Origin: Pseudoduganella rivuli
GTDB taxonomy: Bacteria > Pseudomonadota > Gammaproteobacteria > Burkholderiales > Burkholderiaceae_D
Reading direction: 5' to 3'
Assembly: GCF_009674485.1 (NCBI RefSeq)
Contig: NZ_WKJJ01000005.1
Location: 186,001 to 250,000, forward strand
DNA length: 64,000 nucleotides
Below, piece by piece: positions 17,678 through 26,192 of this stretch; the stretch's first letter is position 1, and each line of letters opens with the position of its first letter. The position numbers were made by a program, and so were the translations under genes. Under the pieces are notes generated by a model. That model made no database searches. It was not told the DNA's origin and saw only the letters and a program-made list of their open reading frames with translations.

Positions 17678-19087
17678 TCATTCCAGCGGATCCACCACAT
17701 AGGCGATGGTTTCAGCCGCCCCCTGGTGGGAATTGATGATGCCGCTGCCGCCGCTGGCCGGCTGGATGCGCAGCCAGATCCGGCCCAGCCGCTCGCCGAA
17801 GCAGAACGTGCCCCAGATGCCGTGAAAGCGGCCGATGCCCTGTTCGCCCTGCTGGCCCAGGTAGGTCAGCGATGCATAATATTGCTGGATCACCCAGCAT
17901 TTTTCCCGCACGGCCCGTTCCACCACCTGGCGCCACTCGCTGGCCGGGGTCTTGCCGCCAATATACAAGTCGTTGCCCTGGCAACCCTTGGCATGCTTGA
18001 TCACGAATTCGTGCTGCTGCTCGACCGCCAGCGTCGCCAGCTGGTGGCGCCCGCCCCGGTAATCGACGTGTTCCTGGTCGAAGGCACGGGTCCATGGCAC
18101 GTGGCGTTCGATCACGCCGCGTTCCTGTTCCGTAAAGCGGCGCGGGTCGCCGGCATGGGTGGACAGCAGGGCCAGCATGCGCTTGTCGCTGTACACGACC
18201 GGCAGGGTTTCATCGACGATATACACGGTGCACGCCATATAGGCACGCAGCACCGGCAGGGGCAAAGTCAGTCCCGATGGATTGAGCAGGGAATGGATGC
18301 GCTGACCCTGGACATGCACGCCGTCCCTGCCGGCGCTGAGCGCGTCGAAATTATTCATGAACAATGTGCCGTGCAAGCCGTGTTGCTCCAGGGCCTGCTG
18401 ATAAACCGCGGCGAAGTAGGCGCTGGTGCTGCCTGTCGCGTATTCATGGGGTGCGGCGATGAACAGGTTATGCACACCGCCATCGGCCAGGCCGGTATTG
18501 CGCCGCGCCAGGCCGATCGAATAATTGAACCAGGCCAGCAACACATTGGTCGGGGTATAGCGGAATGGCGTTTCCTGCATAAAGCGCTGCATGGCGGGAC
18601 AGCGCAGGTAAGCGGCGCTGATGGCTTCAGTTTGCCAGCCACCGATCTGGCTACCCATATTTTGTTCCAGGCACATCAGACCGTCGCTGGTATTGATGAA
18701 GTCACCACGCGCCACCACCGACTGGCCATGCCATTTGTGCGTGAACAACATCGAGAACAGCAGTTTGTTTTCGATGCCGAAGTAATTACAAATCGCGTCC
18801 ACGTCGTTGTCGAAAAACAGCCGCGGTATTTTGTTGATCAGCGCGGGCAGTACCGTGGCCGGCACCTCGACCGCGCGAAAGTTGGCGCTGTCGACAAAGA
18901 AGGGCCAGCGCTGCACGGGAAACTGATAGTGCCGCATCAGGTCAGGCAAATCATCCTGCAGCAGATAGTCGGCCGGGCGGTGCAGCGCCGGTTCGTTGAG
19001 GGCAAAGCGGGCAAACCGCTCCGGCACGATGCCCAGCGGGGCGTACGACGTGGCGATGATTTCGTCCACGGAGGAGGACTCGCGCAT
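17678..19087 (-). CDS. circularly permuted ATP-grasp-like protein
   Basis: The 469-residue product is not a family I can name with certainty. Its C-terminal half shows the order of a circularly permuted ATP-grasp ligase, as in glutathionylspermidine synthase relatives: CLEQNMGSQIGG (an E-x-N metal-binding strand), VYSDKRMLALLS, FVIKHAKGCQGND followed by an IGG turn and an E-W helix, then WVIQQYY. Such enzymes join a carboxylate to an amine through an acyl phosphate. The ATG at 19087 has AAAGGAA upstream. It sits 14 nt after the last NRPS gene of the minus arm, which ends on a C domain with no thioesterase. A role in releasing or capping that chain, or in making a building block, is therefore possible but unproven. 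Confidence 0.6.
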   Translation of the reverse strand: MRESSSVDEIIATSYAPLGIVPERFARFALNEPALHRPADYLLQDDLPDLMRHYQFPVQRWPFFVDSANFRAVEVPATVLPALINKIPRLFFDNDVDAICNYFGIENKLLFSMLFTHKWHGQSVVARGDFINTSDGLMCLEQNMGSQIGGWQTEAISAAYLRCPAMQRFMQETPFRYTPTNVLLAWFNYSIGLARRNTGLADGGVHNLFIAAPHEYATGSTSAYFAAVYQQALEQHGLHGTLFMNNFDALSAGRDGVHVQGQRIHSLLNPSGLTLPLPVLRAYMACTVYIVDETLPVVYSDKRMLALLSTHAGDPRRFTEQERGVIERHVPWTRAFDQEHVDYRGGRHQLATLAVEQQHEFVIKHAKGCQGNDLYIGGKTPASEWRQVVERAVREKCWVIQQYYASLTYLGQQGEQGIGRFHGIWGTFCFGERLGRIWLRIQPASGGSGIINSHQGAAETIAYVVDPLE

Positions 19088-19101
19088 GGTGATGCTTCCT
19101 T

Positions 19102-22100
19102 TCATTCTATTGCGCCGGTGCGCTTGCGCGCCGCGAGGCGGGACAGGCGTTCCTGGCGGTTGTCTGCGGCGGCGCCCGTGTGGCGCAGGGAGGCCAGCGG
19201 CGCGTCGGGCGCGTGCCGGACCAGCGCGCCGATCAGCGCGGCAAAACGGTCGCACACGGCGGCGATGGCGGTGTCGCCGAACAGCTGGCGGTTGTAGCCG
19301 AGCGCCGCTTCGAAGCCGCAGTCGGTTTCATTCATCAGCAACGCGAGGTCGAATTTGGCGGCGGCGACGTCGGCGCGGACCGGCTGGATGGCCATGCCGC
19401 CACGCCCCAGTTCCACATTGCCCAGCACCTCATACGAGAAACGCACCTGGTAGACCGGGGCATAGCTGCTGCTGCGTGGCGGATTAAGGCGCTGCACCAC
19501 CAGGCTGAAGGGAACGTGTTGGTGGTCGAAGGCTTCCACGATGGTGGCCCTGGCTTTGGCCAGGACTTGTTCCAGGCTATGCGTCCAGTCGAATTGCTGG
19601 CGCACCACCACGGTATTGACGAAATAGCCGACCACTGCTTCCAGTTCGACCCGGCTGCGGTTTTGTACGGACGTGCCGACGGCGATGTCGTACTGGCTGG
19701 ACCAGTCGCTGAGGAACAATTGCCATGCCGTCAGCATGAAAATATACGGCGTGATGCCGAGCCGGCTGGACAACTGGCGCACCAGGTGCGAGACGTCGGC
19801 ATCGAGCCGGAACAGGTGTTCGCCTCCCTCCGCACCCAGCACGGCCGGCCGGGGCTTATCCCAGGGTAACTGCAACAAGTCCGGCATGCCGGCCAGCGTC
19901 GCGGCCCAATAGTCGAGGCCGGACTTGAAGCCGTCCTGTCCATATTGCTGGTCGAGCCACAGCGCATAGTCGGCGTACTGGATGGGTAACGGCGGCAGCG
20001 CCGGCGCCTGCGGCGTGGCCAGCGCTTCATACAGGTCGAACAATTCCCTGATCAATAGCCGGTTCGACCAGCCGTCGGAGATGATATGGTGGATCGCGAA
20101 CATCAGCACGGCATGGTCCGGACCGAGCACGAGCAGCCCGAGGCGGAACAGCGGACCCGTTGCGAGGTCGAACGGCGTGTCGCCGAAAGCGCGCAAGTGG
20201 CTGGTCACGTTCGGATGCCGGACCTGCCCAACCCCCGCCAGATGCCGCACTTCAAGCCCGACCGGGGCCCGGTCTTCGATGTCATAGCACAGGTGGCCGT
20301 CGCTGACGTAAAAGCGCGCATTGAGCAGGTCATGGCGCTGCTGCAAGGCGGCCAGTGCCTGCGACAGGCGGGACGGGTCCAGCGGCCCGTTGATTTCCAG
20401 GCTGGTGGACATATTGTAGAGACTGGCATTGTGGCCATGCAGGCTGGAAAACCACAGGCTTTGCTGCAGCAGCGTGGCGGGAACGCCGCGGCGCCGTCCC
20501 TGTGGCAGCAGGGGAACCGCACGGGCCGGGCCGCCCTGCGCCAGGTGGCGTGCCAGTTCGGCGATGGTCGGTCCCTCGAACAGGACGCGCACCGGCAATT
20601 CCAGTCCCCAGCGGCGCGCAATGCGGTTGAGCAGCTGGGCTGCAAGCAATGAACGGCCGCCCAGGTCGAAGAAGTTGTCGTGGATACCGACGCGTTCCAC
20701 ATTCAGCACCTCCGCCCACATCAGCGCCAGTTCGCTTTCCAGTTCATGTTGCGGCGCCGTGTAATCGCGCGGCTTCGCCACCTGGGCTTCCGGCACCGGC
20801 AAGCCCTGCAGGTCGATCTTGCCGTTGGGTGTGTAAGGCCACTGCTCGACAAGGATGTAGGTGTCGGGCTGCATAAAACCGGGCAGGCGCTGGCGCAGAT
20901 TGCGTTGCAGGCGGGGAAGCAGCGCATGGCTGTGGTCTTCCTTGAGCGGGTTATTGCTCATCGGCGCAGACGAGTCGGCCGCGCCGGCCGTTTCGCGCGC
21001 GCTGGCCAATTGGGCCGCGCTGCGCAGCACCAGGCTGACCGATGCGGCGGCGCCGCCGGCGTGCCAGCACAGGCTGGTTTCATAGCCACAGTCGTGCGCC
21101 ACGGCGCGCAACAGCGCCAGCGAAGCGTCGGCCACCGGCGTTGGCCGGGTGGCGGCCAACTGGCCAACGGTTTGCTGCGGATCGCGGCGGGCGACGCAGG
21201 CGCCCAGGTCCATGTCGTTACCCAGCAGCGGGTGGGGCAAGCCGTCGATGATGCACAGGTCGGGCGCCTGGGTGCGCAGCAACTGGCGCACCTGGTCGCC
21301 GCTGTACAGGTCTTGCTGCCACTGCAAAACCAGCTCCCTGCTGGCATGCAGCGCCGGCGCCGTGTGCAAAATCACGTCATAGCGGTACTTGCTCATTTCC
21401 GTGTGCCCATGGCTGGGCTTGGGCAGGATTTGCACCCGTTTGATTTGCGGGAAATGCGTTGGCAGATTGGCGAAATAGGCCGGCGCCAGCAACAATTCGC
21501 GTTCATGCGCGACGCGCTGGCTGATGCGGTGACGCAGCTGGATCAGCTTGTCGTCGGGCCGCGCCCGCGCATACTCGACCGAGGTGGCGAAGGCTTCCAA
21601 CAGCGCCAGGTGGCGCACGTCGCCGACGAAAATGCTGCCGCCCGGTTTCAGGTTGGCCAGGACATCGCCAAGCACCTGGGTCAGGTAGGCTTCCGAGGGG
21701 AAGTACTGCACCACGGAATTGAGGACGGCGGTATCGTAACGGCCCCCGGCCTGGGCCGCGAATTCATGGGCGGCGCAGCGGCGCAGGCGCACCTGCTGTG
21801 CCGCCTCGCCCAGATAGCCGAGGTGGGCGGCGATATAATCCAGACCGTTCTGGGCGAAGTCGATGCCGGTATAACTGGCCACGCGCGGCGCCAAGCGGAA
21901 CAAGACCAGGCCGGTGCCCACGCCGATTTCCAGCACGTCGGCATGGGCCGGCGCCGGAATCCTGGCGACCGTGTCGTCGATCCACTCCTGCATCAGTTCG
22001 CGCGGGTAAGCGCGCTGGTCATAGCTGCTGACCCAACTGGCGAAATTGAAGCGGGGGTCGGCTCCGGCTGACGCCGCCGGGGCGGCAAACGTTTCGTCAT

Positions 22101-25100
22101 ACAGCGCCTGCCAACTGTTGACCCGCTCGTTTCCCATCGACGTCGATTGCGCCGCGTCGGCGCGCGCCATCACATAGGCCACCAGCCGGTCATTGCCGGC
22201 TTGGTCTTTTTTCACGGCGACCACGGCGTGCGTCACGTCCGCTTCGTGCAGCAGCGCTTTTTCAATGTCGCCGGGTTCGATGCGGAAGCCGTTCAGCTTG
22301 ACCTGGAAGTCGCCCCGTCCATGGAAATCCCAATAGCCGTCATGGCGCAGGCGAACCAGGTCGCCGGTGCGGTACATGCGCCGTCCGGGCTGCCTCGAAT
22401 ACGGGTCGGGCAGGAATCGTTCGGCGGTCAGCGCCGGTTGGCCATGGTAGCCCATGGCCACGCCGAGGCCACCGATATACAGTTCACCGATCACGCCTGG
22501 CGGGACCAGCTGGCCGGCTTCGTCAAGCACGTAAAACTGGGTGTTGGCGATCGGATGGCCAAGGTAGCTGTCGAGGCCATCCAGGCGCGCGGTGCCGGAC
22601 CAGACCGTGGTTTCCGTCGGGCCGTACATATTGTGCAGGCGGCCGCGGAAATGCGGCCGCAGCGCCTGCAGCACTGCCGGCGACAGGTGTTCCCCACCCA
22701 GCAACAGGCGGTCCAGGCGGCCGATTGCCTGCGCCGCGCCCGGCTCGTTGAGCATCAGGTGCATCAGCGAGGGGGTACTTTGCATGATATTGACGCCATG
22801 CGCCTCGATCAGCTCGGACAGGGTGGAAGGCGTGGCGGGTTGTTCCGTGCGATGCTGCATCAGTTGCCGCAACTGCCCCAGGTAGCGCAGGTGTTCGACC
22901 ACCTGCGCCTGGTCGACGCCGAAATCGATCAGGCTGGCGATTTCGTCCACGCCGGCATCGTACAGGCTGTGGGCGATGCGGGCGCAATGCTCGACCGTGC
23001 CAAACAGGGCGTTGGTGCGGAAATAACGCTGGCAACCCGCTTCCAGCAGCACCTCGGGGTCGACATCGGTACCCCAGCCTTGCGCTTCCGCAAAGGGACG
23101 CAGCAAGCCGGCCGAACTGCGCAGGTATTCCTTGAATGGCGCCTGGGCCAGCCGGTGCGCCGTCTCCATGTCGCCACACACGAAGGTGTGGACCATGACA
23201 GAGACCTTGCCGGTCTGCGGGGCGAAGCCGGCCTGCGCCCGCGCTTCGCGGTAGATGGCGATGTTGGCTGCCAGCTGGGCGGGAGTCTGTCCCAGGATAT
23301 GGGTCAGCAGGTGCAGGCCCAGGCGGCCGGCGCGGCGGAACGTTTCCGGATTGCCGGCCGTGGTCAGCCATATCGGCATCTGGGCCTGCAGCGGCAGGGG
23401 GCGGATACGGACCTCCACCTGATCGCCATTACCGGCGACGGCCTGATGCGCTTCGCCGCGCCACAGCTTGCGCAGCACCTCGATGCCCTCGAACATATGT
23501 TCGTAGCGGTTGTTGTAATTTTCCGGCGCGAATACAAAATCGTTGAAATGCCAGCCGCAGGTTACCGAGACGCCGGCGCGTCCGCCGGACAGGTTATCCA
23601 CCATGGACCAGTCTTCCGCCACCTGGATCGGATTGTGCAACGGCAGCACCACGCTGCCGGCGCGCAACTGCAGTCGCTTGGTGACTTGCGACAGGGCGGC
23701 GGCGGTAATGCAGGGGTTGGGGAACTGGCCGCCGAAGGCATGGAAATGGCGCTCCGGCATCCAGACCGCGTCAAAGCCGTTCTGGTCCGCAAATTGCGCG
23801 CCGGCCATCAGGAGATCGTATTTGCCATGGCCCTGGCGTTCCGGATCGGAGGCGAAATAATACAGGCTGAAGGCCAGCCCGTTACCGCTCTGGCGCCGCG
23901 GCAGTTCGTCCGCAGGCGCCGGTGGGCGGTGCTGGGCCTGGGCGTCTGCCAGCACCACGCGGTGCCCGCGCGACAGGGTCCAGAACAGCTCCAGCACCGA
24001 AATGTCGAACGACATGCTGGTCACGGCCAGCATGGTGACCGGCGCCGTGCCGGCCGGTTCCTGCAGGCGCTGATCCAGGCCGAGCAACAGGTTGGCGACA
24101 TTGGCATGGCTGATCACGACGCCTTTCGGTACGCCGGTCGAGCCGGACGTATAGATCAGGTAGGCCGCGCCTTCGAGGCGCGACAAATCGGCTTCTCCTG
24201 GTGCATCGGCGGCGCTCAGGCCGTGCTGAACCAGCAGGCGGCGGCGCGTCGCCGGGAAATGGCCGGCAGCCGCATCGCTGTCGACCAGGATGGCCGCGAC
24301 ATCGGCATCGTCGGCAATATACGCCAGGCGTTCGCGCGGATACTCCGGATCGAGCGGCACATAGGCCGCGCCGCGCGCCATCACCGCCAGCAAGGCCAGC
24401 ACCATGTCGATCCCGCGCGTCATATGGACGGCGACGCGGTCGCCCGGCTGGATGCCTTCGCGGCCCAGCCAGGCGCTCAGGCTGCGCACCTTGGCCGCCA
24501 GCTCGGCAAAGCACAATTCCCGTGCGCCATGGACCAGGGCGCCGTTGCCGGCGCCGGCGCCGGCTTGGTCGAATATCTGGCGCACCACGGTGTGTGGAGG
24601 CAGCGGCGTCAGCGCCTGTTGCCCGGCAATATCGGTCAGTTGCGCGGCCTGCTCCTCGCTCAGCAACGGCAGGGCGCCGACCGCGCAGCCGGGCGCGGCG
24701 GCGATGGCAGCCAGCAGCACGGCGAAGCTGTCGGCCAGGCGGTGTATGGTGGCTGGCCGGAACAGGTCGGTGTTGTATTCCCACCCCAGGCGCAAGCCGT
24801 CGTCGTCGTCCTGCAAATAGAGGCTGAGGTCGAACTTGGCAAACTGGTGATAGTGTTCCAGTTCTTCGACTTCCAGGCCATGCAGGCTGGGGCGGCTGCG
24901 GCCGCGGCTGTCGAAAGCAATGAAGGTCTGGAACAGCGGATGATGGCTGGTGCTGCGTTCCGGATTGACTTCATTGAGCATCATTTCAAACGGAATTTCC
25001 TGCAGGCTGTATGCGTCCGCGATGCCGGCGGCAGCCTGTTGCAGCACTTCGGTAAACGCCATGCCGCGCGTGATGCGATGGCGCAGCACCAGCGTGTTGA

Positions 25101-26190
25101 CGAAGAATCCGATCATGGGTTCGACGTCGCGCAGCGTGCGGTTGGCCGCGGGCGTGCCGATCACGATATCGTCGGCGCCACTGAAGCGGGCCAGCAAGAC
25201 GGCATACGCCGCTTCGAGCAGCGCGAACAGCGACACGCCTTGCGCGATGGCCAGGCTGCGCAGCGTGGCGCTGGCGTCCGGCGGCAGGCGGCGCCGGTAA
25301 AAGTCGCCGTTGTAGGTCATCTCGCCGGGACGCGCCTGGTCGGTTGGCAGGCTGTGCAGGGCCGGCGCGGCGGCAAGCCGGTGCCGGTACGTTGCCACGG
25401 CTTCGGCCACGCGGGAGCCGGCCAGGGCGGCGTTTTGCCAATGGGCGTAGTCGGCGTACTGGTAGCGCAACGGTGGCAACTCCGGCGCGTGGCCGCGTGT
25501 GGCGCAGTTGTAGAAATGGCTGAACTCTTGCACGACCAGGTTCAGCGACCAGCCGTCGCTGGCGATGTGATGCATTGTCAACAGCAAGACGTGATGCCGG
25601 GGCGAACAGCGTATCAGCCCGGCACGCAACATTGGCCCTTCGCTCAAAACAAAGCGGCGGCGCGCTTCTTCGCCCATCAGGCGCCGCAACGCGGTGTCGC
25701 GCAGCGCCGGATCGGGTTGGTCGAGCTCGGTAATCGGGACGGTTACCGCTTGTGGCGGAAGGATGAACTGGAGGACCTGGCCCTCCACCTGGCGGAAGCA
25801 GGTGCGCAGACTCTCGTGGCGTTCCAGTATGCTGGTCAATGCCGTTGCCACCGCGGCGTGGTCCAGCTCGCCCGTCAATTGCAACGCGAGCGGAATATTG
25901 TAGGCGCTATTGCCCTGTTCGAACTGGTCGAGGAACCACAAGCGCTGCTGGGAATACGACAGCGCACAGCCAGCGCTCTTGTCGATGCTGGCCAGTTCCG
26001 GGACGCGCTCCGGCTCCTGGGGCGACAGGAACGCGACCAGCGCGTCGCGGTGCCGCCTGATCAGCTCCGCATGCGCGGCAGTCAGGGCGCCCGGCAGCGC
26101 TTTGGTTTTCAGCTTGCCCTCGTTGACGAACAGGTAGATACCGTCTTCGTTCAACTGTGTTACCACCGCTTGCATCGGTACTTGCGTCAT
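19102..26190 (-). CDS. NRPS, docking-C-A(Gly, monooxygenase, N-MT)-T-C
   Basis: The 2362-residue product starts with a TubC-type docking domain (about 5-55). C domain: about 70-500, with HHIASDG. The A domain runs from about 550, with A3 YTSGSTGVPKG near 675. Between A4 (FDISVLELF) and A5 (MYGPTETTV) lies a luciferase-like flavin monooxygenase of about 350 residues (about 765-1110). Between A8 and A10 lies a SAM methyltransferase (VLEIGVGTG near 1418). The pocket reads D-I-L-Q-L-G-M-V-W-(K), matching the glycine code. Carrier: FFDLGGRSLL near 1840. A final C domain with HHIISDG near 2035 ends the protein. Monooxygenase insertions of this kind are known in MtaG/MelG, where they hydroxylate glycine at Calpha. 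The ATG at 26190 has GGAG at good distance; a GTG at 26199 is the alternative. Expected unit: N-methyl, Calpha-oxidised glycine. The last C domain has no partner in this protein. Confidence 0.92.
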   Translation of the reverse strand: MTQVPMQAVVTQLNEDGIYLFVNEGKLKTKALPGALTAAHAELIRRHRDALVAFLSPQEPERVPELASIDKSAGCALSYSQQRLWFLDQFEQGNSAYNIPLALQLTGELDHAAVATALTSILERHESLRTCFRQVEGQVLQFILPPQAVTVPITELDQPDPALRDTALRRLMGEEARRRFVLSEGPMLRAGLIRCSPRHHVLLLTMHHIASDGWSLNLVVQEFSHFYNCATRGHAPELPPLRYQYADYAHWQNAALAGSRVAEAVATYRHRLAAAPALHSLPTDQARPGEMTYNGDFYRRRLPPDASATLRSLAIAQGVSLFALLEAAYAVLLARFSGADDIVIGTPAANRTLRDVEPMIGFFVNTLVLRHRITRGMAFTEVLQQAAAGIADAYSLQEIPFEMMLNEVNPERSTSHHPLFQTFIAFDSRGRSRPSLHGLEVEELEHYHQFAKFDLSLYLQDDDDGLRLGWEYNTDLFRPATIHRLADSFAVLLAAIAAAPGCAVGALPLLSEEQAAQLTDIAGQQALTPLPPHTVVRQIFDQAGAGAGNGALVHGARELCFAELAAKVRSLSAWLGREGIQPGDRVAVHMTRGIDMVLALLAVMARGAAYVPLDPEYPRERLAYIADDADVAAILVDSDAAAGHFPATRRRLLVQHGLSAADAPGEADLSRLEGAAYLIYTSGSTGVPKGVVISHANVANLLLGLDQRLQEPAGTAPVTMLAVTSMSFDISVLELFWTLSRGHRVVLADAQAQHRPPAPADELPRRQSGNGLAFSLYYFASDPERQGHGKYDLLMAGAQFADQNGFDAVWMPERHFHAFGGQFPNPCITAAALSQVTKRLQLRAGSVVLPLHNPIQVAEDWSMVDNLSGGRAGVSVTCGWHFNDFVFAPENYNNRYEHMFEGIEVLRKLWRGEAHQAVAGNGDQVEVRIRPLPLQAQMPIWLTTAGNPETFRRAGRLGLHLLTHILGQTPAQLAANIAIYREARAQAGFAPQTGKVSVMVHTFVCGDMETAHRLAQAPFKEYLRSSAGLLRPFAEAQGWGTDVDPEVLLEAGCQRYFRTNALFGTVEHCARIAHSLYDAGVDEIASLIDFGVDQAQVVEHLRYLGQLRQLMQHRTEQPATPSTLSELIEAHGVNIMQSTPSLMHLMLNEPGAAQAIGRLDRLLLGGEHLSPAVLQALRPHFRGRLHNMYGPTETTVWSGTARLDGLDSYLGHPIANTQFYVLDEAGQLVPPGVIGELYIGGLGVAMGYHGQPALTAERFLPDPYSRQPGRRMYRTGDLVRLRHDGYWDFHGRGDFQVKLNGFRIEPGDIEKALLHEADVTHAVVAVKKDQAGNDRLVAYVMARADAAQSTSMGNERVNSWQALYDETFAAPAASAGADPRFNFASWVSSYDQRAYPRELMQEWIDDTVARIPAPAHADVLEIGVGTGLVLFRLAPRVASYTGIDFAQNGLDYIAAHLGYLGEAAQQVRLRRCAAHEFAAQAGGRYDTAVLNSVVQYFPSEAYLTQVLGDVLANLKPGGSIFVGDVRHLALLEAFATSVEYARARPDDKLIQLRHRISQRVAHERELLLAPAYFANLPTHFPQIKRVQILPKPSHGHTEMSKYRYDVILHTAPALHASRELVLQWQQDLYSGDQVRQLLRTQAPDLCIIDGLPHPLLGNDMDLGACVARRDPQQTVGQLAATRPTPVADASLALLRAVAHDCGYETSLCWHAGGAAASVSLVLRSAAQLASARETAGAADSSAPMSNNPLKEDHSHALLPRLQRNLRQRLPGFMQPDTYILVEQWPYTPNGKIDLQGLPVPEAQVAKPRDYTAPQHELESELALMWAEVLNVERVGIHDNFFDLGGRSLLAAQLLNRIARRWGLELPVRVLFEGPTIAELARHLAQGGPARAVPLLPQGRRRGVPATLLQQSLWFSSLHGHNASLYNMSTSLEINGPLDPSRLSQALAALQQRHDLLNARFYVSDGHLCYDIEDRAPVGLEVRHLAGVGQVRHPNVTSHLRAFGDTPFDLATGPLFRLGLLVLGPDHAVLMFAIHHIISDGWSNRLLIRELFDLYEALATPQAPALPPLPIQYADYALWLDQQYGQDGFKSGLDYWAATLAGMPDLLQLPWDKPRPAVLGAEGGEHLFRLDADVSHLVRQLSSRLGITPYIFMLTAWQLFLSDWSSQYDIAVGTSVQNRSRVELEAVVGYFVNTVVVRQQFDWTHSLEQVLAKARATIVEAFDHQHVPFSLVVQRLNPPRSSSYAPVYQVRFSYEVLGNVELGRGGMAIQPVRADVAAAKFDLALLMNETDCGFEAALGYNRQLFGDTAIAAVCDRFAALIGALVRHAPDAPLASLRHTGAAADNRQERLSRLAARKRTGAIE

Positions 26191-26192
26191 CC

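Noticed and set aside
22855..23900. Separate luciferase-like monooxygenase gene on the minus strand
   Set aside because: The reading frame is continuous with the A domain on both sides, with A4 before and A5 after, so it is an embedded domain.
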